DNA of 64,000 bases from Rahnella bruchi (GTDB lineage: Bacteria > Pseudomonadota > Gammaproteobacteria > Enterobacterales > Enterobacteriaceae): positions 372,001 to 436,000 of the forward strand of contig NZ_QZWI01000001.1 in NCBI RefSeq assembly GCF_003614975.1. The letters run 5' to 3'. This document shows positions 52,068 through 59,250 of the stretch, piece after piece. The notes below the pieces were generated by a model. The model ran no database searches and was not told the origin of the DNA. It was given only the letters and a program-made list of their open reading frames with translations. The position numbers were made by a program, and so were the translations under genes. The first letter of the stretch is position 1; every line of letters begins with the position of its first letter.

Positions 52068-52352
52068 TTACTTCGTATTTATCACACCCATCGACTGTGC
52101 CCACTCACTGATATGATTCCGATAAAAGAATGTGATATCCAGTTCCAGAGAGCTTTCTTTCGACGGCGTTACTGTGCCTAAACATGGATATTCCTGTGGT
52201 CGGTATTCAAAGAGAAAATCATCCATTTCCTCATCGGTCAGCAGTTGATCGCCCTCGATATTATCCTGAAAAAAATAGGCGTTCAGCATCCAGACCCGGT
52301 ACTCATAATCGTTTTTAATCAAGTGCATAGGGATAATCTCGGTAAAAGACAT
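52068..52352 (-). CDS. Small acidic protein of unknown function (paralogue A)
   Basis: 94 residues, acidic, no signal peptide or membrane segment. I do not recognise the family. It shares a pattern with the gene at 53976-54239: NDYEYRVWM near the start, TDEEMDDFLFEYRPQEYPC in the middle and FFYRNHISEWAQSMG near the end, versus NEFEYRKWI, ADQEVDDFIFDARPVAYPC and FFYKEQVFEWAHKMG. The paralogue alignment suggests the true start may be the ATG at 52328 (MHLIKNDYEY); both starts have weak Shine-Dalgarno sequences. It lies just beside an IS remnant. Confidence 0.7.
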   Translation of the reverse strand: MSFTEIIPMHLIKNDYEYRVWMLNAYFFQDNIEGDQLLTDEEMDDFLFEYRPQEYPCLGTVTPSKESSLELDITFFYRNHISEWAQSMGVINTK

Positions 52353-52718
52353 GTTACGTACCTGAAAAATTTCTCCCTAAGTACAGCTATGACATCAGGT
52401 ACGCGTCGCGTTCGAGCCATCCATTGCTGATTTCATATAACAAGAAATTAACATACCAATGATCTTTAGCAAGCAGCAATTACTCTGAAAATTTCATCTT
52501 ATGTACGTTCAGTCATTGGCAGGGGGGGTGTTTGAATTAAATATAATTTAAGCAGATACATTTCGCTTTTGTTATTTGTAACGTGATTAATTCAGGGAAA
52601 GGTATTTCAAAAAAAAAGAAGAATTGAGAGGAACAGAACTGACATTGGGGATGCCTTCGCATCGCCACCGCCAACCCTGTTCCCAAAATCTGTTTTACTG
52701 CTTTTAACCTGCTCTCTG
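52353..52718. other. Gene-free AT-rich gap
   Basis: 366 bp. Holds the upstream region of paralogue A and the downstream region of the DUF2502 gene. I see no convincing terminator, RNA gene or repeat; there is a G7 run at about 52520. Confidence 0.5.
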
Positions 52719-53081
52719 CTACCAGCGACCTGGCGGAGGACCTTCACGCCAGTGTCCCGGAGGCCCGTCACGCCAGTGCCCCGGAGGGCCATCATGCCAG
52801 TAACCTGGAGGCGGACCTTCGCGCCAGTGCTCGTGATGCCAGTAACGCGGCGGCGGCGGCGCTGGCTCGTAATACACCCAGTGACCACGGCCTTCATCAC
52901 GATAGTGATTATCCCACCAACCTGGCGGACGCCAGTCACCACCATCCCAGTAGTACCCGCGGTTGTCACGATCGCCGATATGCAATGACAGGCCAGGCAT
53001 ATTAACTCCGAGCTCGACGTTTGCCTGTGCGATAGCTGGCAAAGTTAGCAAAACGGCGAGAACTAAAATCAATTTTTTCAT
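52719..53081 (-). CDS. DUF2502 (YpeC-like) secreted protein rich in Trp, Pro, His and Gly
   Basis: 120 codons including stop from the ATG at 53081. Signal peptide MKKLILVLAVLLTLPAIAQA, then LSLHIGDRDNRGYYWDGGDWR, which matches the DUF2502 core seen in E. coli YpeC. The C-terminal half consists of degenerate repeats of about nine residues (GPPGHWRDGPPGHWREGPP). Such aromatic/proline-rich tails are common in small periplasmic stress proteins, but the function is unknown. The longer ORF start lacks a signal peptide fit and is rejected. Confidence 0.8.
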   Translation of the reverse strand: MKKLILVLAVLLTLPAIAQANVELGVNMPGLSLHIGDRDNRGYYWDGGDWRPPGWWDNHYRDEGRGHWVYYEPAPPPPRYWHHEHWREGPPPGYWHDGPPGHWRDGPPGHWREGPPPGRW

Positions 53082-53287
53082 TGTGAACCTCACGACCTGC
53101 GTATCAGGTGGTGACAAAGTACCGCCAGCTATCTTCCTGTTCTATAGGAATTTATCCCAAAAAAAATGCCTTAACGCTACCCTTACATTTGCGTCAGAGC
53201 CCCCTTGCGGACAACCTGCTGCAACGCTATGTCAGCAAAGGAAATTCAGCGAAAAATCGCGAAAGAGAAATAAATGACAGATACAAA

Positions 53288-53306
53288 AAAACCGCCGAAG
53301 CGGTTC
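53288..53306 (-). terminator. Intrinsic terminator of the 43-residue small gene
   Basis: AACCGC-CGAA-GCGGTT (53290-53305); read on the minus strand the loop is TTCG and a T-run of seven follows. It lies 28 bp after the stop of the small gene. Confidence 0.88.
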
Positions 53307-53332
53307 TTTGTTTGCTGCAAAGTTGTACAAAA

Positions 53333-53464
53333 TCAGATTTTGCAGCCTTCACAGTCATTTTCGTCCTGAACGGCTTCAGGCACTTCCGCTGCTTTTTCAG
53401 CCGCTTTAACTTCAGCGGTTTCCAGTGCAGCATCAATGTCAAAATCAAAAATATCGTCGCTCAT
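53333..53464 (-). CDS. 43-residue acidic small protein with C-terminal CxxC
   Basis: Encodes MSDDIFDFDIDAALE... ending in NDCEGCKI: acidic, Ala/Glu-rich middle likely helical, and a single C-x-x-C at the C-terminus that could bind metal or act in redox. An AAGGTG Shine-Dalgarno lies seven bases before the ATG, and a strong terminator follows, so it looks like a complete single-gene transcript. I do not recognise the family. Confidence 0.75.
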   Translation of the reverse strand: MSDDIFDFDIDAALETAEVKAAEKAAEVPEAVQDENDCEGCKI

Positions 53465-53615
53465 TCTCTTCACCTTAATTATTCGAAATCAGCCTAAGTA
53501 TAACGATCCGCCTCAGGAGATGCCGGTTTTTTTGTGCCCTGAAGTGGCTTTGACGGACACGGAAACGTCGCAAAAACCCGCAGGATTTGCATAAAGTACT
53601 TTCGGAAACCATAGT

Positions 53616-53651
53616 TATAGTGAATATCACGGTGTCACGGAGACACTTTTT
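53616..53651 (+). promoter_or_regulatory. yccJ promoter -10 and leader hairpin
   Basis: TATAGT (53616-53621) is a plausible -10. The transcript would begin with GTGTC/GACAC (53632-53636, 53642-53646) followed by TTTTT, a terminator-like stem about 24 bp before the yccJ ATG; it could attenuate or stabilise the mRNA. Confidence 0.4.
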
Positions 53652-53674
53652 GCTGAAAATACGAGGAGAACCGG

Positions 53675-53887
53675 ATGACGACGTCAAATATCAAAGCCTG
53701 GGCAAATACCCGTGAAACTTCTCACGAAATCGCTGAGGCTATTTTCGAACTGGCTAAAAACGATGAGAAACTGGCGCAGAAAATTTGGGAAGAAGGAAAC
53801 GATGAGGTTCTGCCCATCGCCTTCGCAAAAACCAAAGACGACTATCTGTTCTGGGGCGAAGAGAAAATCGACCGGAAAAACGTCTGA
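53675..53887 (+). CDS. yccJ: YccJ family protein
   Basis: 70 residues, clearly similar to E. coli Ycc[53 protein letters not shown] at the end. In E. coli yccJ is cotranscribed with wrbA and associated with stationary-phase growth; wrbA is not next to it here. Good Shine-Dalgarno (GAGGAG). Confidence 0.9.
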   Translation: MTTSNIKAWANTRETSHEIAEAIFELAKNDEKLAQKIWEEGNDEVLPIAFAKTKDDYLFWGEEKIDRKNV

Positions 53888-53931
53888 TTACGCCGTTCTA
53901 AACCGGTAAGATATTAACCGGTAACAAGAAG

Positions 53932-53954
53932 CCCTGAGTGCCGCTCAGGGTTTT
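53932..53954 (+). terminator. Terminator of yccJ
   Basis: CCCTGAG/CTCAGGG arms (53932-53938, 53944-53950) followed by TTTT. Confidence 0.85.
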
Positions 53955-53975
53955 CGCATGTTCATCCCACAGCGT

Positions 53976-54239
53976 TCAGCTGTCGAATCCGAATCCCATT
54001 TTATGCGCCCACTCAAAGACCTGTTCTTTGTAGAAAAAGCGCGGTTCACACACGCCCGGCTCTCCCGGTGTCTGGATCATGACAGCCACACACGGATAAG
54101 CCACCGGGCGGGCATCAAAGATAAAGTCATCCACTTCCTGATCGGCAAACTCAGAGGTTTCGCCTACCGCACTCGCCTGGAATATCTCATCCATAATCCA
54201 TTTACGGTATTCAAATTCATTGTTGATAAATTTCATCAT
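53976..54239 (-). CDS. Small acidic protein of unknown function (paralogue B)
   Basis: 87 residues. Paralogue of the product of 52068-52352 (shared NEFEYRKWI, DQEVDDFIFDARPVAYPC, FFYKEQVFEWAHKMG). Conserved positions are aromatic and acidic, with one Cys in the YPC motif; no membrane segment or known fold is evident. The ATG at 54236 fits the GAGGTG Shine-Dalgarno better than that at 54239. Family not recognised. Confidence 0.75.
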   Translation of the reverse strand: MMKFINNEFEYRKWIMDEIFQASAVGETSEFADQEVDDFIFDARPVAYPCVAVMIQTPGEPGVCEPRFFYKEQVFEWAHKMGFGFDS

Positions 54240-54287
54240 TCACCTCTGTTCGGCTTTTACTCTACATGCGGTCAGTGCCAGAATAAA

Positions 54288-54563
54288 TCAACCGTGTAAG
54301 GCGTCACCGCCACAGCAGGGGCACACTTCGGCGCGGGAAACGGACATCTCAGCGCTGCCGTCGCTGTCCCATTCCACTCTCAAAGGTTTACCGTTATCGC
54401 GTTCAGCGTTAATGAAGCGATCAAAATGCGTCGCCTGCCCGGTCATTGTTTCAGTCAGCAACAATTCATCGCCAGCATAAATGCGTGCGGTGGCCTGAGC
54501 ATCTTGTTTTTCACCCGAAATGATTTTGTGCAGATGATGAATAGTGAGTTTGATTCGTTCCAC
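54288..54563 (-). CDS. Small protein with C-terminal CPCCGG motif, unknown function
   Basis: 91 residues from a GTG at 54563, chosen because AGGAG lies seven bases upstream; a second GTG five codons earlier would overlap that site. Begins (M)ERIKLTIHHLHKIISGEK, central DELLLTETMTGQATHFDRF, and ends AEVCPCCGGDALHG, a possible half zinc-ribbon or disulfide motif. Family not recognised. The gap between it and the next small gene is short (about 50 bp). Confidence 0.7.
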   Translation of the reverse strand: MERIKLTIHHLHKIISGEKQDAQATARIYAGDELLLTETMTGQATHFDRFINAERDNGKPLRVEWDSDGSAEMSVSRAEVCPCCGGDALHG

Positions 54564-54691
54564 GGTCGCTCCTGTCACGGCTCAACATCACTTTCGCTTG
54601 TGATATTGATTCACGAAAATGATATCCAGCCGCTATTTTATCAGAGCAGGCAGGGTAACGTCATGGCCTGTGGCCATGTTTACATGCGGAA

Positions 54692-55201
54692 TTAATGAGC
54701 TAACTGTGCGGTACCGGTGGGATCTGGCAAATGTTGTTGTTCAAGACGCGCCAGATCGTACACATCGTAAAAATCGACAAAACCTTTATGAATGACAATC
54801 GACTCAATACGATTTTTTATACGGGCGCTTACGCTGCCAGCGCTGAGGATTTGTTGCACGGCATCCGCAGATAATTCGCGGCTGAAATACCATTCACCGT
54901 TGTAGCAGACACGTAAATCCAGCACGCCGATATCTTCATAGCGATACACTGGTTTGATTTCCAGCAGCAACATCGCCGACATAAACACCAGAAACGCAGT
55001 AAATCCGATAAACCAGCCGATACCCATATAAGGCGAAACATACATCACGATGCCCACAGCGATATACCCCACCAGCATCGCCAGACACAACCAAGGGTGA
55101 TTCACAAAGAATTCTGCGTTGATCCGTGGTTTCCCGTCGCGCCCTTCCTGATGGTTGATACGATCAATTTCACTGTTTAATACATTTTTGATTACGTCCA
55201 T
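54692..55201 (-). CDS. ylaC: YlaC-family inner-membrane protein
   Basis: 169 residues with two adjacent membrane helices ([18 protein letters not shown] and [17 protein letters not shown]). [15 protein letters not shown]..., [24 protein letters not shown] and [15 protein letters not shown] resemble E. coli YlaC ([20 protein letters not shown]). Function unknown. In E. coli ylaC is at another location, near maa. GAGGAAATGAG precedes the ATG. Confidence 0.85.
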   Translation of the reverse strand: [169 protein letters not shown]

Positions 55202-55260
55202 CTCATTTCCTCATTGCGTCACGACTATAATGCAATCTGATAGGTAAATTTTATCATGAC

Positions 55261-55314
55261 AACTGTTATAGCGCGTAGAGCAGTTACCGGGAGTTAAACG
55301 GCGAACTGTTATAG
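55261..55314. repeat. Direct repeat AACTGTTATAG upstream of the sbmC-like gene
   Basis: The 11-bp sequence occurs at 55261-55271 and 55304-55314, 43 bp apart (about four helical turns), the second overlapping a TATAGT -10-like hexamer. It may be a regulator-binding arrangement. No LexA box is present, unlike E. coli sbmC. Confidence 0.5.
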
Positions 55315-55378
55315 TTTGGCATTTGCGTCATCCCAATAAGGAACCCACTCACTGCATGTCAGATAAAAGGAGATCATC

Positions 55379-55855
55379 GTGGCATTATTAATCGTAGAAA
55401 GACCGGCGAAAAAGCTGGTGAGCTACCGGGTTGTTGGCCCTTATAAAGAGTCAATCCATAACGGCTTTCAGCACCTGACAAAATGGGTCGCGCGGCATCA
55501 TCAGCCGCAAAATGAATGGCTGACGTGGTTTCACGATAACCCGGACACCACACCTGCTGAGGCTTTGCGGGCCGATCCTTCGGTGTGCGTCGCGGATAAC
55601 TTTATCCTTGATGATGCCGAAGGGCTGACGCTGCAAACGCTTCCCGGAGGCACTTATGCGGCGTATCACACCACGATAACAGATGAGAATTTTGAGAAAG
55701 CCTGGCGTGATTTTTACGGCCAGCTGCTCGCCAGCAGTCATTACCGGCCTGACGGTAAAGCCTGTTTTGAGCACTATCTCAGTGATGGTTCGAAAAATGG
55801 CATCTGGGAAGTAGTGCTGTATCAGTCGGTGGAGAAAATTCCGCCGATCCGCTAG
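55379..55855 (+). CDS. sbmC: GyrI-like/SbmC-family DNA gyrase inhibitor
   Basis: 158 residues, a single GyrI-like (SHS2/AraC effector-binding) domain. VSYRVVGPYKESIHNGFQHLTKW, FHDNPDTTPAEALRADPSVCV, LPGGTYAAYHTTI, CFEHYLSDGSKNGIWEV resemble E. coli SbmC, which protects gyrase against microcin B17 and quinolones. The absence of a LexA box upstream differs from E. coli; a related GyrI-like small-molecule-binding role cannot be excluded. Convergent with deoR, 4 bp between stops. Confidence 0.8.
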   Translation: MALLIVERPAKKLVSYRVVGPYKESIHNGFQHLTKWVARHHQPQNEWLTWFHDNPDTTPAEALRADPSVCVADNFILDDAEGLTLQTLPGGTYAAYHTTITDENFEKAWRDFYGQLLASSHYRPDGKACFEHYLSDGSKNGIWEVVLYQSVEKIPPIR

Positions 55856-55859
55856 AAAC

Positions 55860-56624
55860 TTAAACCAGCAGCGGGATGTCAGACTGGTCGCAAAAATCGA
55901 TAAAAGCCTGTGGTGGCTCAGCGTCGCTGACCACCACATTAAAACGGGCAAGAGGTGCGATCGCAGCCGGTCGCACCTGATCGAACTTACTGCTGTCAGC
56001 AACCAGAATGCTTTGTGCAGAACGTTCAATGGCCTGATGTTTCATGAGCAACTCATCAAAATTGAAACATGTCACTCCATGTTCAATACTCACACCGGCC
56101 GCGGAGATGAACGCTTTCGACGGACGGATAAAATCGAGTTCACTGCTGCGCCCGATGGGCGTGAAAATGCTGTTGCTGGATTTGAACGCACCTCCGCACA
56201 AAATAACCTCACAATTCGGTTTTTCCTGGAGGGCCAGAAACGTATTCAGCGAATAGCAAATCGCCGTAAATACACAATCCTCTGCAATCTTTTCAATCAC
56301 ATAAGGCATGGTCGTGCCGCAATCGAAAAATACGGTATCGTTATTCTGAATGAGGCTGGCAGCACGGGACGCCAGTCGCCGCTTTTCCTCTATCTGACGC
56401 ATTTTCTGCTCACTGACAAAATAATGCGTCGCCGGGCTATTTTTGGGATCCATAACAATGTATCCGCCCAAAAGAATCACCGGGGCGGGCGCGGAATTCA
56501 GATCACGGCGGATCGTCATCTCGGAAACTTCGAGCAGCAAAGAGGCTTCTTTCAGGTGAATTTTGTCGGTTTTTTTTAAAGCCAGTAACAGACGCTGGAT
56601 CCTGTCTTCACGCTTACTTTCCAT
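55860..56624 (-). CDS. deoR: DeoR-type transcriptional repressor
   Basis: 254 residues. N-terminal HTH KIHLKEASLLLEVSEMTIRRDLN, then APVILLGGYIVMDP, and the DeoR sugar-phosphate sensor domain (FFDCGTTMPYVIEKIAED, AICYSLNTFLALQEKPNCEVILCGGAF, SAAGVSIEHGVTCFNFDELLMKHQAI). Strong full-length similarity to E. coli DeoR, the deoxyribose-5-phosphate-responsive repressor of deoCABD and nupG. The deo operon itself is not in the window. Confidence 0.9.
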   Translation of the reverse strand: MESKREDRIQRLLLALKKTDKIHLKEASLLLEVSEMTIRRDLNSAPAPVILLGGYIVMDPKNSPATHYFVSEQKMRQIEEKRRLASRAASLIQNNDTVFFDCGTTMPYVIEKIAEDCVFTAICYSLNTFLALQEKPNCEVILCGGAFKSSNSIFTPIGRSSELDFIRPSKAFISAAGVSIEHGVTCFNFDELLMKHQAIERSAQSILVADSSKFDQVRPAAIAPLARFNVVVSDAEPPQAFIDFCDQSDIPLLV

Positions 56625-56709
56625 GATGTTATCTCACGCCCTTACCGTTTCGCAGCCGCTCACTATACCGTTGCAGGTCACTCACCGCAAACCCGTGCAA
56701 CGCCTGAAT

Positions 56710-57369
56710 TTATTGCAACTGACGCAACGTCAGATAGCCACCAAAAACCGCACCGGTATCAATATAGAACTGATTAGCAAACTGCATCGCAGGTTCCACC
56801 GGAGTGTGGCCGAAATAGAATTCGTCAGCACCGGAAATGGTGTTGTAACGCCCGGCCAGCGCAAAGTTAACGCGATCCCGGTTCCAGATAATTTCATACC
56901 CGTCCAGCGGTTTGCCGAAGACATAATCATCAGAAATATAATCAGCGTGAGCGACCACAATATGTTTCCCCTCACGGGTAGTCAGTTCCAGCACATGTGG
57001 CAAATTATCAGCCTGGAGAATCAGTGATTTGGCTTCTTCCCGCTTGTCGCTCTCGAGTGCGTAAAACCAGTCGCCACCATTGCGCAGCCAGCGGGGAACA
57101 TTTTCTTCATTTACCGCATCAATGGCCATCTGCTCATGATTGCCCCTGACGCAGGAAAACCAGGTTTCATTCATCAATCTCAGGCACCCCACGCTGTCGG
57201 TTCCGCGGTCGGCGAGATCACCGACCGAAAGCAACAAATCGCGATGCGGGTCGAAAGCCACTTTCGCCAGCTGCTCTTCAAGCAAGCTCAGACAGCCGTG
57301 CAAATCACCGACGATATAAATATGTCGGTAAACTGAACCTTCAATACGCTGGTATAAAGCTGAAGTCAT
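56710..57369 (-). CDS. pphA: Serine/threonine protein phosphatase (PphA/PrpA-like)
   Basis: 219 residues. Metallophosphatase with all PPP-family motifs: IVGDLHGCL, SVGDLADRGTDSVGCL, VRGNHEQMAIDAV, VVAHADY and a final FGHTPVEPAM, plus IDTGAVFGGYLTLRQLQ. Resembles E. coli PphA, which signals protein misfolding through the Cpx pathway. Weak Shine-Dalgarno. It lies upstream of deoR on the same strand but with an 85-bp gap. Confidence 0.88.
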   Translation of the reverse strand: MTSALYQRIEGSVYRHIYIVGDLHGCLSLLEEQLAKVAFDPHRDLLLSVGDLADRGTDSVGCLRLMNETWFSCVRGNHEQMAIDAVNEENVPRWLRNGGDWFYALESDKREEAKSLILQADNLPHVLELTTREGKHIVVAHADYISDDYVFGKPLDGYEIIWNRDRVNFALAGRYNTISGADEFYFGHTPVEPAMQFANQFYIDTGAVFGGYLTLRQLQ

Positions 57370-57615
57370 ACGAAATAAGGATCCCTTTAAGGAGTGGATC
57401 TTTTAAGTGTAACGCATGGAAGTGAAGTGGAAAGAGCAGAAGTGAAGGGAATACGATGATGAAAACGAAGGGGACACTTTTCCCGAGGCATCAGCGGTTT
57501 GTGGCCTCTCTACACTGAGTTGGCGCTGAAATCCACTGATAATTAAATTATCGTTAAGTAACTGACGCCTTTTTGTGCTAGACTACTGCCCGCTCTAAGT
57601 AAAACCGGAGGTTTT

Positions 57616-57882
57616 ATGAGTTCCACAGTTGTAAGCGCTCAAGACGAGTGTCCGTTGTGCCAAAGCACGAATAAGACGTCGGTCAATATGTCGGCAAAAA
57701 TTGTTACTGTGACCTGCACATCCTGTGGCCGGTACAGTATCTTCCGTAAAACAATGGAAGAGATCTCAATTGACCGTAAGAAACGCGTTGCCCTGCAGGC
57801 GTTTTTCACCAGCCAGCCTAACTACCACCTGCCTTTATCTATCAGGGCACTGAGCAACACTGAAGCACCGGGTGAATTCTGA
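57616..57882 (+). CDS. Small zinc-ribbon protein, unknown function
   Basis: 88 residues. N-terminal four-Cys ribbon: CPLC at residues 12-15 and CTSCG at about 35-38, a likely zinc site. The rest is helical: RKTMEEISIDRKKRVALQAF, NYHLPLSIRALSNTEAPGEF. AGGAGG-type Shine-Dalgarno (CGGAGG) upstream. Followed by a GCCCC/GGGGC terminator. Family not recognised. Confidence 0.7.
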   Translation: MSSTVVSAQDECPLCQSTNKTSVNMSAKIVTVTCTSCGRYSIFRKTMEEISIDRKKRVALQAFFTSQPNYHLPLSIRALSNTEAPGEF

Positions 57883-57892
57883 CCCTAAAAAC

Positions 57893-57911
57893 GCCCCTCG
57901 GGGCTGTTTTA
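57893..57911 (+). terminator. Terminator of the zinc-ribbon gene
   Basis: GCCC-CTCG-GGGC stem (57893-57904) followed by TGTTTT. Confidence 0.7.
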
Positions 57912-57959
57912 ATTTCTGATTTTCTTCATTCTTTATATCCATAAACCGACATTCTGTTC

Positions 57960-58046
57960 AGAAAATAAAATTCTGACTGCGGCAACATGCGCGAAGGATG
58001 TTTGTGAAGAAACACTTAAGGCCCCCTCTTGAAGGTGGCCTTTTTT
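57960..58046 (+). ncRNA. Possible small RNA ending at an orphan terminator
   Basis: A second plus-strand terminator (GGCC...GGCC stem 58020-58040, with inner CCT/AGG pairing, then TTTTTT 58041-58046) lies 110 bp after the first, with no gene between them. TAAAAT-like -10 sequence at about 57965-57971. A GTG-started frame crosses the terminator but is not convincing. The 310-bp gap 57883-58192 holds this, the first terminator and the tRNA-operon terminator. Confidence 0.35.
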
Positions 58047-58119
58047 ATTTCATCATGTTTAGGGACAGCGTGCATTCCATCAGAGTTATAGCAGCAGAAA
58101 TGGCCTGAATTTCAGGCAT

Positions 58120-58140
58120 AAAAAAACCACCCGAAGGTGG
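58120..58140 (-). terminator. Terminator of the tRNA operon
   Basis: CCACC-CGAA-GGTGG (58127-58140), followed on the minus strand by TTTTTTT. It ends the uvrY-uvrC-pgsA-tRNA transcript. Confidence 0.88.
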
Positions 58141-58192
58141 CTATAACGACATTACTACTATATTGCTTTTGATTATTCTTTGCATTTTCCCA

Positions 58193-58278
58193 TGGTACCC
58201 GGGACGAGACTTGAACTCGTACAGCCTAAGGCCGAGGGATTTTAAATCCCTTGTGTCTACCGATTCCACCACCCGGGC
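58193..58278 (-). tRNA. leuZ: tRNA-Leu(UAA)
   Basis: 86 nt with encoded CCA. Acceptor stem GCCCGGG/CCCGGGT, anticodon loop with TTAAAA giving anticodon UAA, a long variable arm typical of class II tRNALeu, and TTCAAGTC in the T arm. Equivalent to E. coli leuZ, last in the tRNA array. Confidence 0.95.
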
Positions 58279-58289
58279 TCCGGGAAAAT

Positions 58290-58363
58290 TGGAGGCGCGT
58301 TCCGGAGTCGAACCGGACTAGGCGGATTTGCAATCCGCTACATAACCGCTTTGTTAACGCGCC
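58290..58363 (-). tRNA. cysT: tRNA-Cys(GCA)
   Basis: 74 nt with encoded CCA. Acceptor GGCGCGT/ACGCGCC, anticodon loop TTGCAAA giving GCA, T arm GGTTCGACTC. Essentially E. coli cysT. Confidence 0.97.
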
Positions 58364-58421
58364 TTAAATCTCACTACTTGTCTTGCACTTAAACCAATTC
58401 AATAACCAGTTTAAGAAAATT

Positions 58422-58497
<76 letters not shown>

Positions 58498-58645
58498 TTT
58501 AATCAGAACGTACTGATTTTTTTAACTAATCTTCTGGCCTAACACTGTCTGCCTTCCGATGCGTTGCATTCTACTGACCTGACGGATTGAGTCAATAAAA
58601 TTATCAGCTTCATGCGATCGTTTGACGTTTTTTACGTCAGTTTGA

Positions 58646-59194
58646 TCAGGGTTCCAGCAAATCGTGGCGCGCAGCGTTCAGATATTGGAACATTGACCAG
58701 AAAGTCAGCACCGCAGCAATGTACAACGCGACGACACCCACCCCTACTACAATCGAATCCGGACGCCACAACAACGCGACCAGTGACAGCATTTGCGCCG
58801 TGGTTTTCACTTTGCCAATCCACGACACCGCCACGCTGCTGCGTTTACCAATTTCAGCCATCCATTCACGCAACGCTGAAATGATGATTTCACGGGCAAT
58901 CATGGTTGCAGCAGGCAATGTAATCCACCAGGAGTGGAAATACTCAGCCACCAGCACCAGCGCAATAGCCACCATCACTTTGTCAGCGACAGGGTCGAGA
59001 AACGCACCAAAGCGGGTCGTCTGCTTCAGACGACGGGCAAGATAGCCATCAAACCAGTCAGTCGCGGCGGCGAAAACGAAGATCAGCGCACAAGCCAGCG
59101 GTGCCCACGGATAAGGCAGGTAGAAGGCCAGTACGAAGAACGGTATCAGTACAACGCGAAACAGGGTAAGGCACGTAGGTATATTAAATTGCAT
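58646..59194 (-). CDS. pgsA: CDP-diacylglycerol-glycerol-3-phosphate 3-phosphatidyltransferase
   Basis: 182 residues, integral membrane. Commits CDP-diacylglycerol to phosphatidylglycerol and cardiolipin synthesis. The CDP-alcohol phosphotransferase motif is complete: D-G-x2-A-R-x8-G-x3-D-x3-D within [13 protein letters not shown] and [11 protein letters not shown]. Starts [20 protein letters not shown]. Follows uvrC in the same operon by 56 bp, with the tRNA genes after it, as in E. coli. Confidence 0.97.
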   Translation of the reverse strand: MQFNIPTCLTLFRVVLIPFFVLAFYLPYPWAPLACALIFVFAAATDWFDGYLARRLKQTTRFGAFLDPVADKVMVAIALVLVAEYFHSWWITLPAATMIAREIIISALREWMAEIGKRSSVAVSWIGKVKTTAQMLSLVALLWRPDSIVVGVGVVALYIAAVLTFWSMFQYLNAARHDLLEP

Positions 59195-59250
59195 AGCGAA
59201 GGTAACTGTATGTCCGGTGTGGATATTATGAGTATGTTGCTACAACGCCC

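Noticed and set aside
52607-52969. 120-codon minus-strand frame (Thr/Gly/Val-rich) overlapping the DUF2502 gene
   Set aside because: It is a shadow of the repetitive DUF2502 coding sequence in another frame; no ribosome site.
55202-55378. LexA box for the sbmC-like gene
   Set aside because: No CTGT-N8-ACAG sequence is present in the upstream region.
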